A DNA stretch of 64,000 bases from Limanda limanda (Eukaryota; Chordata; Actinopteri; Pleuronectiformes; Pleuronectidae): positions 31,837,400-31,901,399 of the forward strand of contig NC_083638.1 in assembly GCF_963576545.1 (NCBI RefSeq), written 5' to 3'. Under the pieces are notes generated by a model. It saw nothing but the letters and a program-made list of their open reading frames with translations. It was not told the origin of the DNA and made no database searches. The position numbers and the translations under genes were made by a program. Numbering within the stretch: position 1 is the stretch's first letter; every line of letters begins with the position of its first letter. Below, piece by piece: positions 1 through 14,638 of the stretch.

Positions 1-1289
1 TTTTCCTCTGCCTGTCAGGCCATTATGAAGGATGAAGTCAGTTGCAGCAAGCGCTGTTCGTTCACTCTGTTGTTGCACATGTTTTTCAGCCTTCACTCAT
101 GTTTAATAAGCTGTTGTTTTTCCTTATCTCCTCTGCTTTCCACTTCATGTATACACAACCAATACTCTTCTGTGTTGGTGAATGACTTTTTCATCTGGTT
201 CTCCTCTCTTTATCCCAAGCTCAGCCTCTTGCCTGTATCTGCGTGGAGATGAGTATTTAGTTTTTTACTGTCAATCAGCGAGCAGGGTGCTCTGCAAGGG
301 GAGGCCGACAGTTTATCAATCAGCTTTTCTTAATGTACTCTCAAAACAGCCTTGCAGGGAGATAGTGTATATGTGTGTGTGCAGATCTGTTTATTCACAT
401 AGTGTGTGTAGCTGCTTTATGAACAAAGGACAGCTTTAAGAACAAAGGCATGAAGCTGACACTGCTGCTATTATCAGTTTGTGTTGATGTTGAGAGAAAG
501 AGTTAATAACTCTTTCTCTCAACTATGTTAGATAGGTGCCCTTTTTTAACATGCAGATAATAAAAAGCAACATCTCCTCTAGGAAATGTCCTGATCATTT
601 TTTTTTCTACTGTGGGCCCTGATCCAGACCTGAAACCTTTATTATTGGGTACTTGCCAGTACTGACTCAAATCTGTCACATACTTTAACACAGCGACAGA
701 GGCTTTGCAGATTTGATTAAATATGGATCTGGCACGCTGACATAACAGGTGTAGCCGATAGACTTGGCAACCTGTATTTCTCACCAAATAACTTAATTTG
801 CTGAAGGCCCTGGTTCAGAACTATGAAGCTGATCAGCTTCAATAATTTATGTTATATGAATGAAGTTCTCACTGGAGAATGAAGGGGAGAAGGCTTGTAG
901 GGTGATGCTACTGTAGAGTGGAAGAACGTCTGTCACACACATTAACGTTGTTCATAGAATCCTTGTATGTTGCTGACTGGACATCACAATAGTCACTCAG
1001 TTCTGCAGTATTTCACTATTATTTTAAGGCACATTATCAAGAGAATGATATGCACCTACATTGGCAGGTGTACAATGTGCTTAGAGTCGACAAAAGAGAA
1101 AGAGAGAGCGCAGCGGAGTCAGAGTGCGTTACTTTTCCCTCAGGTTCTCGGACTATCATAAATAACTACAAATTTATTTTATATAATCAACCGTTCATAG
1201 GGATGAATTTGAACTGGGACAAACGTGATCACTAGAAGTATCCACAGTAGAATTTAATCGGGTGATTAAGTGATGGAATAACCGTTAAT

Positions 1290-2725
<1,436 letters not shown>

Positions 2726-3112
2726 ATCCAGCCCTAGTTTGGACACATCTTAAAGTGACATGGTCCCTAAGCTTTAGACCATAAGCTTCCATCATTGCAT
2801 CATTATACAATAATCATAATAATAAATATGTTAACATTACTGGATTGTTCAGACAAATTCTGATATACACAGTGATCTAATCTGTGACCATATCTAAATA
2901 CTTGATACAACATAAAATCAATATGAGATATTATTTTACTGCTACTGTTAATAGTGTCATATCTATAATATAATATTACTCTTCTAAGTAGGTCATGTTT
3001 TCCTCGTGTTTGTTGGTTTAGGTTTTGTTTAATTATCAGCAGGATCATGCAAAAGTTGCTGACCTGATAACCAAACTGTGTGGAGTGATTGGGCCAGAGA
3101 AAAACCCAGTAA

Positions 3113-3246
3113 ATGTTGGTGCTGATCCAGTTAAAGGGGGAATCTTTTTTGACATTGATGACATCACTTTCTCAGTATCTCGATGTTAATGTATGAAATC
3201 AGACAACTTTCGAGGTGGCTTTGGCAGAGCTGTGCGCTCTACTGAG
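3113..3246 (+). repeat. diverged teleost interspersed repeat fragment
   Basis: Phrases such as GATCCAGTTAAAGGGGGAAT and GCAGAGCTGTGCGCTCTACT resemble, from memory, a repeat common in fish genomes that carries GGATCCAGATAAAGGGGC and GGAGGTATGCGCTCTACTGA. No ends or target duplication can be defined. A repeat-library search would settle it. Confidence 0.4.
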
Positions 3247-4437
3247 TTTGTTTAAACTCAACCATGGACTGATATCAGGGCTAAGAGCACATGAACCATC
3301 TGATATTTTCAAGTTTGGCCCAAAGGTGAAGACTCGTCCATCCACCTGATGTGCACCATGGGTATCATGAAGGGTAATATAGCAACAGCAACAAGTGTTA
3401 GATAGTTACATATGAGATGAAGAGCAAAGGCGGCCTGTGGGCCTTCTACAGCTGGCACCGCATGAAAGAAATATGTCATCATTCTCAGAGAGGGATTTAT
3501 CTAATGGTCGTGTCAGAATGGAAACAACTGCCAGTGCATCTGTCAACATGGGAGAGAAACTTCTAGATTTCCCAACTGTGTTTCATCTGTTTATCTTGGA
3601 AGATGTGAACAGCGACAGTTTAATAGACCTCAAAAATCATCAGACTCCCAGATGCTCAACCTCTGTCAATCCTATCTGTATGAATTGGCGATGGTTTGTT
3701 GCAGTTGTGTACATTTTAATGAGATATTATGACTAACACCAGCAGCAGTCAACATCAATGTGTCAAAACAGCACAGTGGAAATCTGAGAGATTCAAATCC
3801 AGGATGTTAATTAACCAGTAATGAGTCTAATTAATGTTAATTGCTGTTACAAATACACTACAATTAGTTAGGTTGTGTCTGTGTCAGGTCTTTTCTTTTT
3901 TCAATCATAACATTACATCTTAAATAACAATATTAGATGCTTTCTAAATTACTTTAATCAGTCATCAAAAACAATTTTGATTAATTTAGTTATCAGCTAA
4001 TTGTTTGTCGCTAATTGAGATGATTTTAATTATTTTACCTCTTTTGTTGTTTTTAAAAACAGGCAAGTGAAAGAGAAGCTCTCCCCAAAATTAAGAATTT
4101 AACAAAGGGGAGAGCAGCACAGCATCAGTCAGCTGACAATGGTCCTGTAATTATAGGGAGGAGGATACAGCAACACAGACTAGATTAACTAAACATCTTT
4201 AATTCAATAGAGAAGTGACAGTTTTATTTTAAGAAAGTGAAACAATAATAATGAGCTGTCGATGAGGGAGTAGTGGTCATAATAACAACAGTTTTACGGA
4301 GGGGAAGATAAAGATGGTCGAACTGTCTCATACTCTAAACAAAAGTAATGCAAAGTGTTTGAATTCAGATTGAAGAGGTTGCCTGTAGTAAATTATGAGA
4401 TGGTATTATAACCTGCTGTGTGTGTGTGTGTTTCCAG

Positions 4438-4583
4438 ATGTGTCGGGGGAAAGCAGTCAGAGTGGAGCCCAGTTCCAGGGTCGTCCGAGCGAAGTCTGGT
4501 CCCAGTGGCAGAACCAGCATCACTCCCAGCAGCCGGGGGAACAGCACACACACCCCAACCCCAGCCAGACAGAAGTCTTCCAG
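4438..4583 (+). CDS. arnt2: ARNT2, penultimate coding exon (partial gene)
   Basis: Aryl hydrocarbon receptor nuclear translocator 2 is a nuclear bHLH-PAS protein that dimerises with partners such as SIM1, NPAS4, HIF-alpha and AHR. This exon encodes part of the unstructured Gln/Ser/Pro-rich C-terminal region (49 residues beginning VSGESSQSGAQFQ after a split Asp and ending TEVFQ). It is flanked by a pyrimidine/TG tract plus AG at 4436-4437 and a GTAACA donor at 4584. The first codon is completed by one base from the upstream exon (phase 1); the 3' junction lies between codons. The bHLH and PAS exons lie outside the window to the left. ARNT1 is the main alternative; the joined C-terminus and the abhd17c neighbour favour ARNT2. 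Confidence 0.9.
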
Positions 4584-4762
4584 GTAACACACAAACTCCG
4601 ATACACACTCTGCTGCTCTTGGACTGTGCTGCAATGTGTCTCCACAGCATGTCCGACTGCTGGCTGCTGACCAGTGTGCACAGATATGCGATATGTCTGA
4701 TAAGACCTGCATGTCCTGAGCACACCCCTGACCTCTTCCCCTTCCTCTCTATGTCTCTGCAG

Positions 4763-4861
4763 GACATGTTACCCATGGCTGGAGATCCCACTCAGGGAAC
4801 AGCCAACTACAACATTGAGGACTTTGCTGACCTCGGCATGTTCCCACCCTTCTCTGAGTAA
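4763..4861 (+). CDS. arnt2: ARNT2, last coding exon with stop codon
   Basis: Encodes the final 32 residues, starting DMLPMAGDPTQGT and ending NYNIEDFADLGMFPPFSE before TAA at 4859-4861. The acidic-hydrophobic end is characteristic of the ARNT family C-terminal transactivation segment; the D-F-A-D-L-G-M form fits ARNT2. The exon joins in frame to 4438-4583 across a 179-bp intron (GTAACA donor, CTCTGCAG acceptor). An uninterrupted frame also runs through this intron (4418-4861), but it is in a different frame from the upstream exon, so splicing is required. Only this C-terminal part of the gene is present. Confidence 0.95.
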   Translation, partial: DMLPMAGDPTQGTANYNIEDFADLGMFPPFSE

Positions 4862-5208
4862 CCAGCCCCCCTTCTCTGTGTGTTTCTCTCTCTCTTTCTA
4901 TCACTCCCCCTCTCAGAACTAGACTAATGTTTTCATTCATCGCTCATGTTCTGTCTCGTTTTTTCTACCACCATCGGTCAAAAGTTCAGCAACACTCCCA
5001 TTTTTCCAGTTTTTATGAAATTTCATCAGTTCAAGTCCAGTGAATAAGCTTCAGTGGAACAAAGGTCAGCAACAAACTGGCCTAGATAAATGAAAAAGAA
5101 AGATCTAGGAGGTAATTCTGCATATTTCTATCAGAATGGTTAGAAAAGGAAAACAAATGAAGACGGACATAGCTTTATCCTACAACAACATAATGACATG
5201 AAAATTGA

Positions 5209-5235
5209 ATTATTATTATTATTATTATTATTATT
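5209..5235. repeat. (ATT)n microsatellite
   Basis: Nine ATT units inside the probable arnt2 3' UTR. Confidence 0.9.
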
Positions 5236-7611
5236 GATAAGAACAGAAGCAGACAGATGCTTCACATGAGGAAGAGCAGCACGAGGTTTGATGAAGGGGA
5301 CAGAGGATGAAACTAAAACTAAAATGTTAGTGGTGAAACTGTGTATTTTTCTGAACAATGTTTCATCTCCATTGCAGAAAGAACATCATGAGTGTGTTTG
5401 TCTGCTGGAGATTATATTGAGTTAAAAAACATTCCCATGATCTATCCTGTAAAAAAAAAAAAAAGACATTGTTTTTGTTCGATGCTTTAATTTCAAAAAT
5501 GGAGGTGTTGTAAAACATTTGACCCGCAGTCTATCTTACTGGGTGACACATACACACACAGATGATGTGCAACACAGTGAATGTCTGGGTGCACTTGTCA
5601 TTCACACACACAGCCCTCGGCGTTTGCCCCTCCCCGAGGCCTACAGTATGTATCTGTGAAAATACACATACCTCATTGCTGTTAGGAGGAGCACTGCGGT
5701 CAGATGGAAGGAACACGAGCTAGCATCAGTCTATCAGCTGTTTGTCTGTCGTCACAGGGATGGACATTGTCTCGAGCCTTTATAACAAGCAGTTGAAATC
5801 TGTAGCTCTCGGCAGTCAGCAGCACAACCAGAGGAGGACAGCCAACAGGTTCCAGCTGGACGTGTCAGACACTGGTTGAGTATTGTCAAGATTATACACT
5901 TCCTCTCTTTTAGATCCGATAAGAGGAGGTTTCAATAAACCTCCATGTCCCCCAGACATCATTTCTCTCAGCTGCTCACGCAGGTGACCACCATTTATGA
6001 CATATTTTCAAGATGGAATAATGATATCTGAGGAAAAAACTCAACAGAAAATTTAAAGTTTTTGATGCTCTGTCATGTAGAAATACACAGGGTGACTATT
6101 TAATAAATTAATATTGCTCCCGAGCTGTTGAATTAGATTGACTTTTAATGTGATGCAGAAAATTCACACTTGTTTCTGGTCAAATGAAATATCTGCAATA
6201 AATCTGGCCTGATAATTATTTTGGATTTAATATTTCACTCGTGCAGCTGACAGGTAAAAGCATCCACATGTCAATGAAGTGTAAATAGGCTAAAGTTACA
6301 CCATAGGGATTCATCATTACTTATCTACGGAGGAATTTAGGTCTGCTTTTCCAGTAAAGTTTCCCAAATGTTTGAGACTTCAACTCAACTGGGATTGAGA
6401 GCATTACCACCAGCTTTTTACACTTCCTGTAAAACATGATTTGCTGTGTGAGCACACAGGTTAACACATAGTCACCAGTGCATTAGAACGGCTGGTGTCT
6501 GTCACAGCTCAACAATGTCAGGCAGTGGAAGTGTAACTAAAAGATGTCAGCTCAGTCATGTTCATTGTGATTGCAGAAAAATTGTGTCTGTGTGCTCGTG
6601 CACATATTTTCATGATGACCTAACAAAATGGAAACTGTTCTTTAAGTCAGCTGACGACTGTAGGAATAGTTCTGCTATTTGAATCGCAATTTATGATTTG
6701 GACCGCCAGTGTCAGCCCAGACAGGATGTCATTTACCTCACACTACAATAGGACCCATACACTAGTAGGAGACTAGTTACCTCCTGGTAAAACCTGCAGT
6801 GACTGTAGAGAGCATCAGTGGACAACAATAGGGATGTCAATGACGAGAAGTAAAATGTCTGAGCGCTGAAGACATTCACCTCCATCTGCCTGGTGCCGCC
6901 TCTCACGCACCATCACTGACTCTGCCAAACAGCAGCAGGTGAGGAGATGCTGCTGCACTCCACCTGCTGCTGACCTCACTCTCTCCGTCAACCTTATGAT
7001 ACTATACTATATGTAGTGATGTCCAGATGCGAGCACCGAAGGATTCTATGTATACATGAAACAAAAAAGAATGAAATAAACTCATTGCAGACAGTTATTA
7101 AGCAAAGGCTTAAAGTGCACTTCATGAAGCTAACTGCTAATCTCACCAGCCTGCTTTATAAGGGAAAAACCGCCATACCGTCCAAGCAAATCGCAGTATT
7201 TACTAGTGTATTTGGTGTTCTTCAGCTCTCGCTACTTGACTTAATTACTTTATAATCTTTTCAACTATTAAGAGACTGAATAATACTTTCTAGCAGGGGA
7301 GCTTTTACATGATAGATTGTATAATGTCCCTGACAGACGGATGGATAAGCGTGAACAGACGTCGAATCATTTTGCTAAAGATCTCAAATTGATGTTTTCT
7401 TTTTGTAAATAATGTGATTTTTATGTCGACTCGTGTTACTTTCACACAGTACATGTTCTTTTGTGTAGGTTTTAATGATATTGTGTGCAATGTGACTACA
7501 TATTTAACTATTGGTATTTAGTTAGTCTGTTCATTGTACATTGAGTTCTAGACCTGTACAAATGGTGTAAATGTGACCCATTATTTTTGTGTAACAAATT
7601 GTGCTTGTGAC

Positions 7612-7617
7612 AATAAA
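7612..7617 (+). terminator. arnt2: AATAAA poly(A) signal, probable arnt2 distal end
   Basis: The context GTGACAATAAATTCTTATTG is preceded within about 90 bases by several TGTA motifs (CFIm-type) and followed by a T/GT-rich stretch. It is the best 3'-end candidate before the intergenic region. Confidence 0.6.
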
Positions 7618-9857
7618 TTCTTATTGGTTACGTGGCTTCTGTTCAACGTCTTACTCTTCCATCGTTCATACACTAAATTCAGAACAAATCTTTTATTTTA
7701 GGGTATAAAGCTTATCTCAGAGGATATTTTGTCTTGGAGTTTTTAGTAGTTAACTAGATTCACACAGGCAATAACATGAGATGATAATAATATTGGATAT
7801 AATTTACGTGAGTTCTTTTACCTATGACAATATTAACTTTCTGATAATGATTAATGTTAACTGTGCCAATCGCATACATCAAAGTCTCTTAGTACAACTG
7901 CATATTTGAACTTAAGTATTTTCACACAGATTCCAGATGTGAACATAACACTGACACACAATCACTTTTCAAGTTGATATGTTGAACTATGGAGAACAAA
8001 CACTTGCTTAATTACACATCCAGGACTTATAAAACAACATTATTATTCATTAGAAATAATAAGTTTAACGAAAGTCCAGTGCTCCCTCTCTTTTTGTTCT
8101 TAGTTTGGTCTCCTCCACCTCCTGTGGGAAATGTCTGGCTGTTCAGAAGCTAAATGCTCCACCGAGTTTGCCAGCTGCTTTCTGAATGTGCCTGTCTGCT
8201 GTTTGGCCGCATGCAAAGCCTTTTCACTGACAACAACTCAGACACAACAGTCATTATGAAGCTCCAAAAAGCCAAGCAGAGCTGCGGTTCTATTTCTGAA
8301 TGGGAAATGCCTCATTAATGCGGATCCTGTATATAAGTTTTTCAGGCTGTAAACAATCTTTGCAGTTATGTTACCTTTGTGATCTCTGATGTCTAAACAC
8401 TGAGTCAAGTGCACTGACAGGTAATTGATTGGATCGGGCTCCGTGATGTCACTTTGCATCATCAGTGCTCAAAGGTAAACCATGTCACAATGAGTCCAGA
8501 CCTAAACTCAACCTCATCTGTCACTTCAAGACAACGGACAAGGATTTCCTGTCTTCTTTATTATCACAACATTTCATTCTTACATTACTGCCACTGTTTT
8601 TATTAATGATGAATGAACGTGTATATCTTCAGATGACTTTATAACTTTTACCAATGACAAATGGTCTCAGAGGAGGAATCTACAGAGCTAAAGCACAATC
8701 CCATCCTTTCTATACTGATGGGAGGTAAAGTCGTTGGGACCAAGACAGCGAGCTGGAGGAGAAATATTCTGTCCATCCCAAAAGAAACGTTGAACTGTAA
8801 TTTGAGAAGAATGTGAAGACAGCTTGACTACATCTTCCTGTTTGTTTTGTTTAGGAGGTTTCTGTCCATCACACACTGTACTAACATCCTCAATAACTGC
8901 TGTTCAATTGTGACAGAGTCAAAGTGACTTGTTCCGTCAGCAGGATGCATGTGCTGTAAACATGTGAACTCAAGTGATTAGTGACATGTCTGCACATGCT
9001 TCAAGGAGACAGATACAGTGAATGTATTTATGTACGGTGCCTATGAGGTGCTGCCTCCTGCTCAGCTAATTAAAAGGAATAATCAGTTACGCAACAAAAC
9101 TGTCAATTCGAACCACTCTCCATTAGAGCCTTAGGTGTCTGTGATATTCAGCAGGTCTGGAGACAAACGTCTGAATATCATAAAAGCTGTTATTCTTTGA
9201 ACCTGTCCATCAATGAGGCATTGCATCTATACAGTAGCTTTCAGTGGCACCACTTCACATTCAGGCCTGGGAATAACAAGGTAATGAGGGGTAATCTCTT
9301 GGTAGCAGTATAGTAATTGTAGGCACATTGGCATATTTTTTTCGTTCCTCACTCAAGATTGTCAGACCTGTGAACAGATCCTGGACAGACGCTGTGGTCC
9401 GAGAGAAATCTACATTTATACAAACAGACTTAACAACAGATATATCGTTTTTTTTTTAAATCAGGTTCAAGTCAGGTGCTGCTAGTGCTGGTTGTTTGCC
9501 TTATCGCTCTCAGCCATGCTCCTCTGGCCCTCTTGCGTTGTCGAGCCTGTTTCACCTGTGATCACTTTTACCGTCACTGTTTACTGCTACTATAACCAAA
9601 ACCACCACCATGGTGCCATGGAGACCTGGACACCTGCTCATCACTGCAGCCTGGTGAGAAATGACATCACTGCAAGAGTCAGCTGTTTACCGAAGATTTA
9701 TATTTGTATTTGAGTTATGAACGTATCGGTGGTGTTGTTATTTTGTTGCATAGATTTCCATTAATATGCACTAAGTGATCAGGAAATGTGTTCATATCCT
9801 CAACCTTTAGGATCAAACACAAGCAGTGAATTGGACTCCATTTATTGCAGTAAGTCA

Positions 9858-9956
9858 GGGTGGCTGTTGAAGTCGGTGGTTCGATCCCAGGCTACCCCAT
9901 GCCGACATGTCCTTGGGCTAGAAACTGAACCCCAAATTGCCCCTGACAGCTGTGCT
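9858..9956 (+). mobile_element. SINE-like element fragment (copy 1)
   Basis: Carries a tRNA-type B-box (GGTTCGATCCC, about 9878-9888) followed by the family's core phrases ATGTCCTTGGGC and ACTGAACCCCAAATTGCCCC. The 5' A-box part is degraded and the 3' tail is missing. Confidence 0.65.
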
Positions 9957-11170
9957 GTTCTAATAGAGGACTCTTATTGTAACATCTTAACTGTAATTTT
10001 GTGTAAATATAACATATAAGACTCATACACTACATATATATCCTCTACATGTGCTGTAGCATTTCACCATCGCGCCTATATCAGCTGCACATATGCCGTG
10101 AAAACCTTTCTAAACCCTGTCAAGTATCAGTGGAATGCCAAAGCTCAGATCTGTTCTTTTTCTTCTCATTAACACGAAGTGGCAGCTCTTGGCAGCTCTC
10201 CTGCTTGGCACGTTAATACCTTTCTTCAGCTTCAACTCATGAACAAACTGGTAGGTGATTTGAAGAGAAATAGTTTCCCACATTCCTTCCTGACATGACA
10301 TGCACTCCGATTAGCCTCTTAAATTCCCCTCTGACATTTGCTAAGCTCTGCAGCATTTGTGATGGACTGGAGGGGAAGGGAGGGAGGAACGTTTCATTCT
10401 CACGATGTCTTCATTCTGCATCTACATGCTGCCTTCGTCTGGCTCCACTCCATGTCTCCTGACTGATTGTCATGAGATGATAAGTGCAGAAGATGGAGCT
10501 TATTTTAACAAAATCCCAACTCGAGTGTTGTAAATAGCCTCCGAATGGCATCTGGTGTCTTTACAGAGCTTCACCTCAGGGCCTGAAACCATCACTGAGA
10601 CACTCTGCTGTGCCGTGCATGTCGGAGGGTGTGTGGTTCTGTGCGATAGTGTTTGATTTGCATAAGCCACTGAGATGTTGTGGAGTGTGTGCATGTGTGT
10701 GTGTGTGCACTGTGGTTGGCAGAGCGTAGCTGCATGCTCGTCTGCAGTCATAGTGTCTCCTCACTGACAGGTCTATCTTAAATCATGCTGCTGAGAATCT
10801 CCTCCAAACACACTGACAGCAGCATTCAAACCACACAGAGAAAAACAACCCAATGTGCCCATCAACACTGCTGCCTGTTTACCTGCAGTTACACACGCAA
10901 CACAACTTTTTTTATTTTCCACCTATGCAGCTCAGTCTTGCATTCATATTCCCACTGTTTTTGGTCAGCGCTCTGTGTTCACAAGGCATCAGGAGAGTTT
11001 GGCAGAACGAAACGGTGCCGCAGCCCAGCACAGAGAACAGGTCCCCTGGAACCGATGCAGGTAAAGTGAACAAATAATATCATTATCAAAAAGGAACACT
11101 GACAGGCAGCTGACTTCCCCTAATCTCACCTCAAAACCCTGCTGACCAAAAATAATAATACATTTTTATT

Positions 11171-11250
11171 TGGTAAATGGTAAAAGGTCTGTATTCATCG
11201 TCAAATTTATGTATAGGCCATTTGGGGTTTAGTGTCTTGCCCAAGAAAAA
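11171..11250 (-). mobile_element. SINE-like element fragment (copy 2)
   Basis: The reverse complement of the same family: GGTAAATGGTAAAAGGTCTG is the inverted 3' end, and GGGGTTTAGTGTCTTGCCCA is the inverted core. Truncated and internally deleted. Confidence 0.6.
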
Positions 11251-13732
11251 AGAGGGATCCCATGGGCTGACTAACTTTAAAGGCAAGCCATCACATCTGT
11301 GTGGTCAATTGCATCAAAGCTGGTCTAAGATCAAGCAGTTTTTTTACTGAAGGGTTAAAAAACCTGACTGAAATTTATCAAACATATTATTAGTTTTCTT
11401 AAAGACAGAAACATATGGAAGTCCTCAGAGGCAAATTAGCTTTGGAACGTGTTATTCCTCTTGTCATAAGCAAAAGCTCAATAACATTCCATAGTCATCA
11501 TATTGGAATTTGCTGAGTTGTGTTATCGTAGTTTGTTGAACAGTGCTCTGTTTACGGCAGTGAGATTATTTATAGAAGCAGTTCAGTTAGTTTAATCAGT
11601 TTAGCCGAGAGCCTGGAAATATCTTTTGTTTGTTGGTGCTGTGTAGTTGTCGGTCTATTCACCCCTAATTTACAATGGAATTTAGAGGGATTACACGAGG
11701 CCACAAGAAAGCACTTGTAAAGACCAAAGCTGGATGTGTTGTTCTGCTTTAAGATGTATGCAGTATGGCAGCTGCACTTGCGGACTCTGAACGTGAAATG
11801 CACCATGTTTAAAAAACATAGCCGAATATACTGCTACAGAAATCCATACAGTATGGGGGATTGTTTTCTGTAGGTTTCTGATGCTGCTGGAGGCTGTTCA
11901 GACAACACATGTCAGCATGATACTGATATACCATGTTTGTTATCCAGAAGACATGCAAGAAGTCCTCAAAGTGATCTAAAGTAAATGTTGTGGCCCACAT
12001 TGTAACATGTGGGTCTTTTTAAAGGTAATTTCAATAAATTATTAAGTGTAGAAATAGAAACGCTAACTATTTGCAAATGTATTTTCCCCGTGGTGCAGGG
12101 GAAGCTGCTCTCTCAGCCCCCTCACCTCCACAGACAGTTTGTACTAACTCACATGGACTGTGTTTAGCTCATCCAAACTATACCAATGGCAAGAGCTCAT
12201 CTGAAACACTAGTGACAAAACAATATTTTGTAGGGTTTATTCTAATATTGTGAATCAGATGCCATTGTGTTTTGCATGTGTTTGGAAAGTTGACACCAGC
12301 ACCTTCACTCATCATCAGCACCCTCCTCTCCCTCGGCTGCACATGTTGCGAACAGGCACTCAGTTTAATTATGACTCAATTAGCAGTTACAGTTTGCCTA
12401 ATAGCCTACTCAGTTTAATATGCTGGTTAAAGGTAATGATGCTTATCTTGTTGTCATATTTACACATAAAGTGGTGGCATGACAACATTCATCTTGAACG
12501 TTAACATTAACATTACGTTTTCATGCCAATATCAACGATGACACATAATGGCACTCAACAGAGCTTCCTCTCAAAAACACTTTTTAAAATTTGTTTTTAG
12601 GAATGCTCTCTGTCTGTTTGTTGTTGTTGTTTGTATGAACATGTATTTAAGCTGCTTACGATGTCTGGAACAGATTCTTTAAACCATAAAGTTAGTGTTA
12701 TGCTACGTTCACACAAAATGCGATGCAAACCCACACTCATAAACATAGTCAATGATGTTGCTGCTGACGAAAACATGCAAATAGATGCATGTTTTCTAAT
12801 TACTTGTATGGTGCAAACTGTTAATCGCTAAACTGAAACCAATCAATGTCTCCAAAGTCAATCAGCTTTTGAGAATGAAACTCCCTGCACTCCTGGCACC
12901 AATCCAAACCAGCAGGCCATCAGTCCGGCCACTGATCAGCCTCAGGTAACGCAGGATTCATCCAGATGCAGTTCCTGGAGAAAACAGTTGTGTGTGCTCT
13001 TTAGGACCCACACACAATGACTTCTCCACAGCATGGACAACTTAGCAGCTGTTCTCACTCCAGCCAGTACTTTTCCTCTCCTACATTCCGGAGGAGAACA
13101 GGCAAATATTTGTGGGTTGTATTTAGTCAAATTGCTCAGGAGAGTGGCGTGAGGAGACAAATTATCCTGCCGCGTGAATCGTGAGAATGGATAATTTATT
13201 TCACATTCCATGTAAACACGCCATTGTTCTTTTTTTTTGTTCTTTATATTCTTAAGTCTTTGTGCTCATTTCAGATGAGATGATATTTATAATCCTTCTA
13301 TGATGTTGCCAGGGGCTGTCCTGGCATATCCTGCCTGCATTTCTAGGAAGTGGTCCAGGAGGTGTCCTGATCGTGGCAAACTGCCTCAACTGGCTCCTTT
13401 TATCACAAAGAAGGTCACTCACCAAACCCAGTGAGTGAGGTCCGGAATTGGAGTTCAGCAATTGAGTCCTGTACAATGCCTATTTAACTGTGTCTCAAGT
13501 TTGCAATCCAGTTGTCCACCATACCTCCCCACATCCAGCTTTGTCTTTGTAGGAGTCCTTGATTGGAAATCAGATCTTAAAACACTCCCGCTACTTTCCA
13601 GAACCAGATCTAAGAAGGAAAAAAAGCACAATCAGTCTCAGGTTCAAGTTCAAGTCAACTTCAGTAAATAGGAAAAGGAAATGTGCAAAAACATGCAACA
13701 TAACATAACTGCAGAAACCTAGTCTGCCATGC

Positions 13733-14047
13733 TTGTTTGTTGTTGTTTTGATCCTGTCTCTGTTCTCCTGTCTTTTCAGATCCAGTCACTTCCACAAGCC
13801 TCTTCTTATCTCATTCCCTTCTCCCAAGTTTCCCCACCCACATACTCACCTGCATCCCAGTCCCTCATTAGTCCCTCTATGTATTTATAGCGGTTCGGTT
13901 GCATTCACTCTCTGCCAGATTGTCTAGTGTCTTTCTGTCTAGCTTTCGAGCATTCTGTTCCCGTGATTCTTTTTCATCGCTAAAGTTAAGTTTATCTACT
14001 TCTCCTGCACACGAGTTTGGGTTTAGGTCTGCCTCCAGTCGTCACAA
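13733..14047 (+). mobile_element. candidate solo LTR of a Gypsy-like retroelement
   Basis: A pyrimidine-rich segment with CACCTGCATCCCAGTCCCTC, a TATTTATAG box at about 13880-13890, CTCTGCCAGATTGTCTAG and a terminal GCCTCCAGTCGTCACA. The order (CACCTG-rich U3, TATTTA box, CTGCCAG-type R, ending in CCAGTCGTCACA) resembles teleost Gypsy LTRs I know of. No internal gag/pol sequence follows, so a solo LTR is suggested. The 5' edge is uncertain and no target duplication was established. Confidence 0.45.
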
Positions 14048-14501
14048 TAACATACAACATGAAAACAGAACAAGAGTTTGAAGATGGATGAAGGTTATAT
14101 CTAATAGTGATGAAGATGCTGTGTGCACAGTCATATGTATCCACAGTAAAAAGGAGCCATGATTAGCAGAATAAATAATAAATACTTAACAGAACAAAGC
14201 AGTGGTAAGGTATGAAGTCATCCTCATGTGGTTGGTTCAAACAACATTGTAGTTTTTGCCATAAGAGTTTTTTTCTTTTTATGCCTTCTGCATTTTATCT
14301 TCCTATAGTCAGATGATTAAATAAACCATCCACAAGACTCAAGAGGTTTATTATCTCTTTACATCACAAAGGCTAAAGAAAACACCACGTTACCTGTTAC
14401 AGCAGAGATGAGAGTTGTCTTGCTCTGTCCTATGATAAGCCTTTCCAATCAGAACCTACTAACGATTGGTGAACACGTCTAGTGTGGCAGAAAAGGACAT
14501 G

Positions 14502-14638
<137 letters not shown>

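Larger units (their letters stand above)
4862..7640 (+). other. arnt2: probable arnt2 3' UTR
   Basis: The non-coding stretch from the arnt2 stop to just past the AATAAA at 7612. Mammalian ARNT2 has a long 3' UTR, which fits. It contains an ATT microsatellite (5209-5235), an A-run (5452-5464), an early AATAAA at about 5935 that could give a shorter form, and a Pumilio-type TGTAAATA at 7404-7411. The segment at about 4975-5160 looks repeat-like but I could not classify it. The 3' end is inferred from signals only. Confidence 0.55.

Noticed and set aside
4418..4861. A 147-residue frame running through both arnt2 exons and the intron between them.
   Set aside because: It reads the upstream exon in the wrong frame; only its C-terminal 32 residues are arnt2. 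The intron has good GT-AG borders.
4975..5160. Possible Tc1-like transposon end in the arnt2 3' UTR (AAAGTTCAGCAACACTCCCA).
   Set aside because: The phrase looks repeat-like, but neither terminal repeats nor a TA duplication could be shown.
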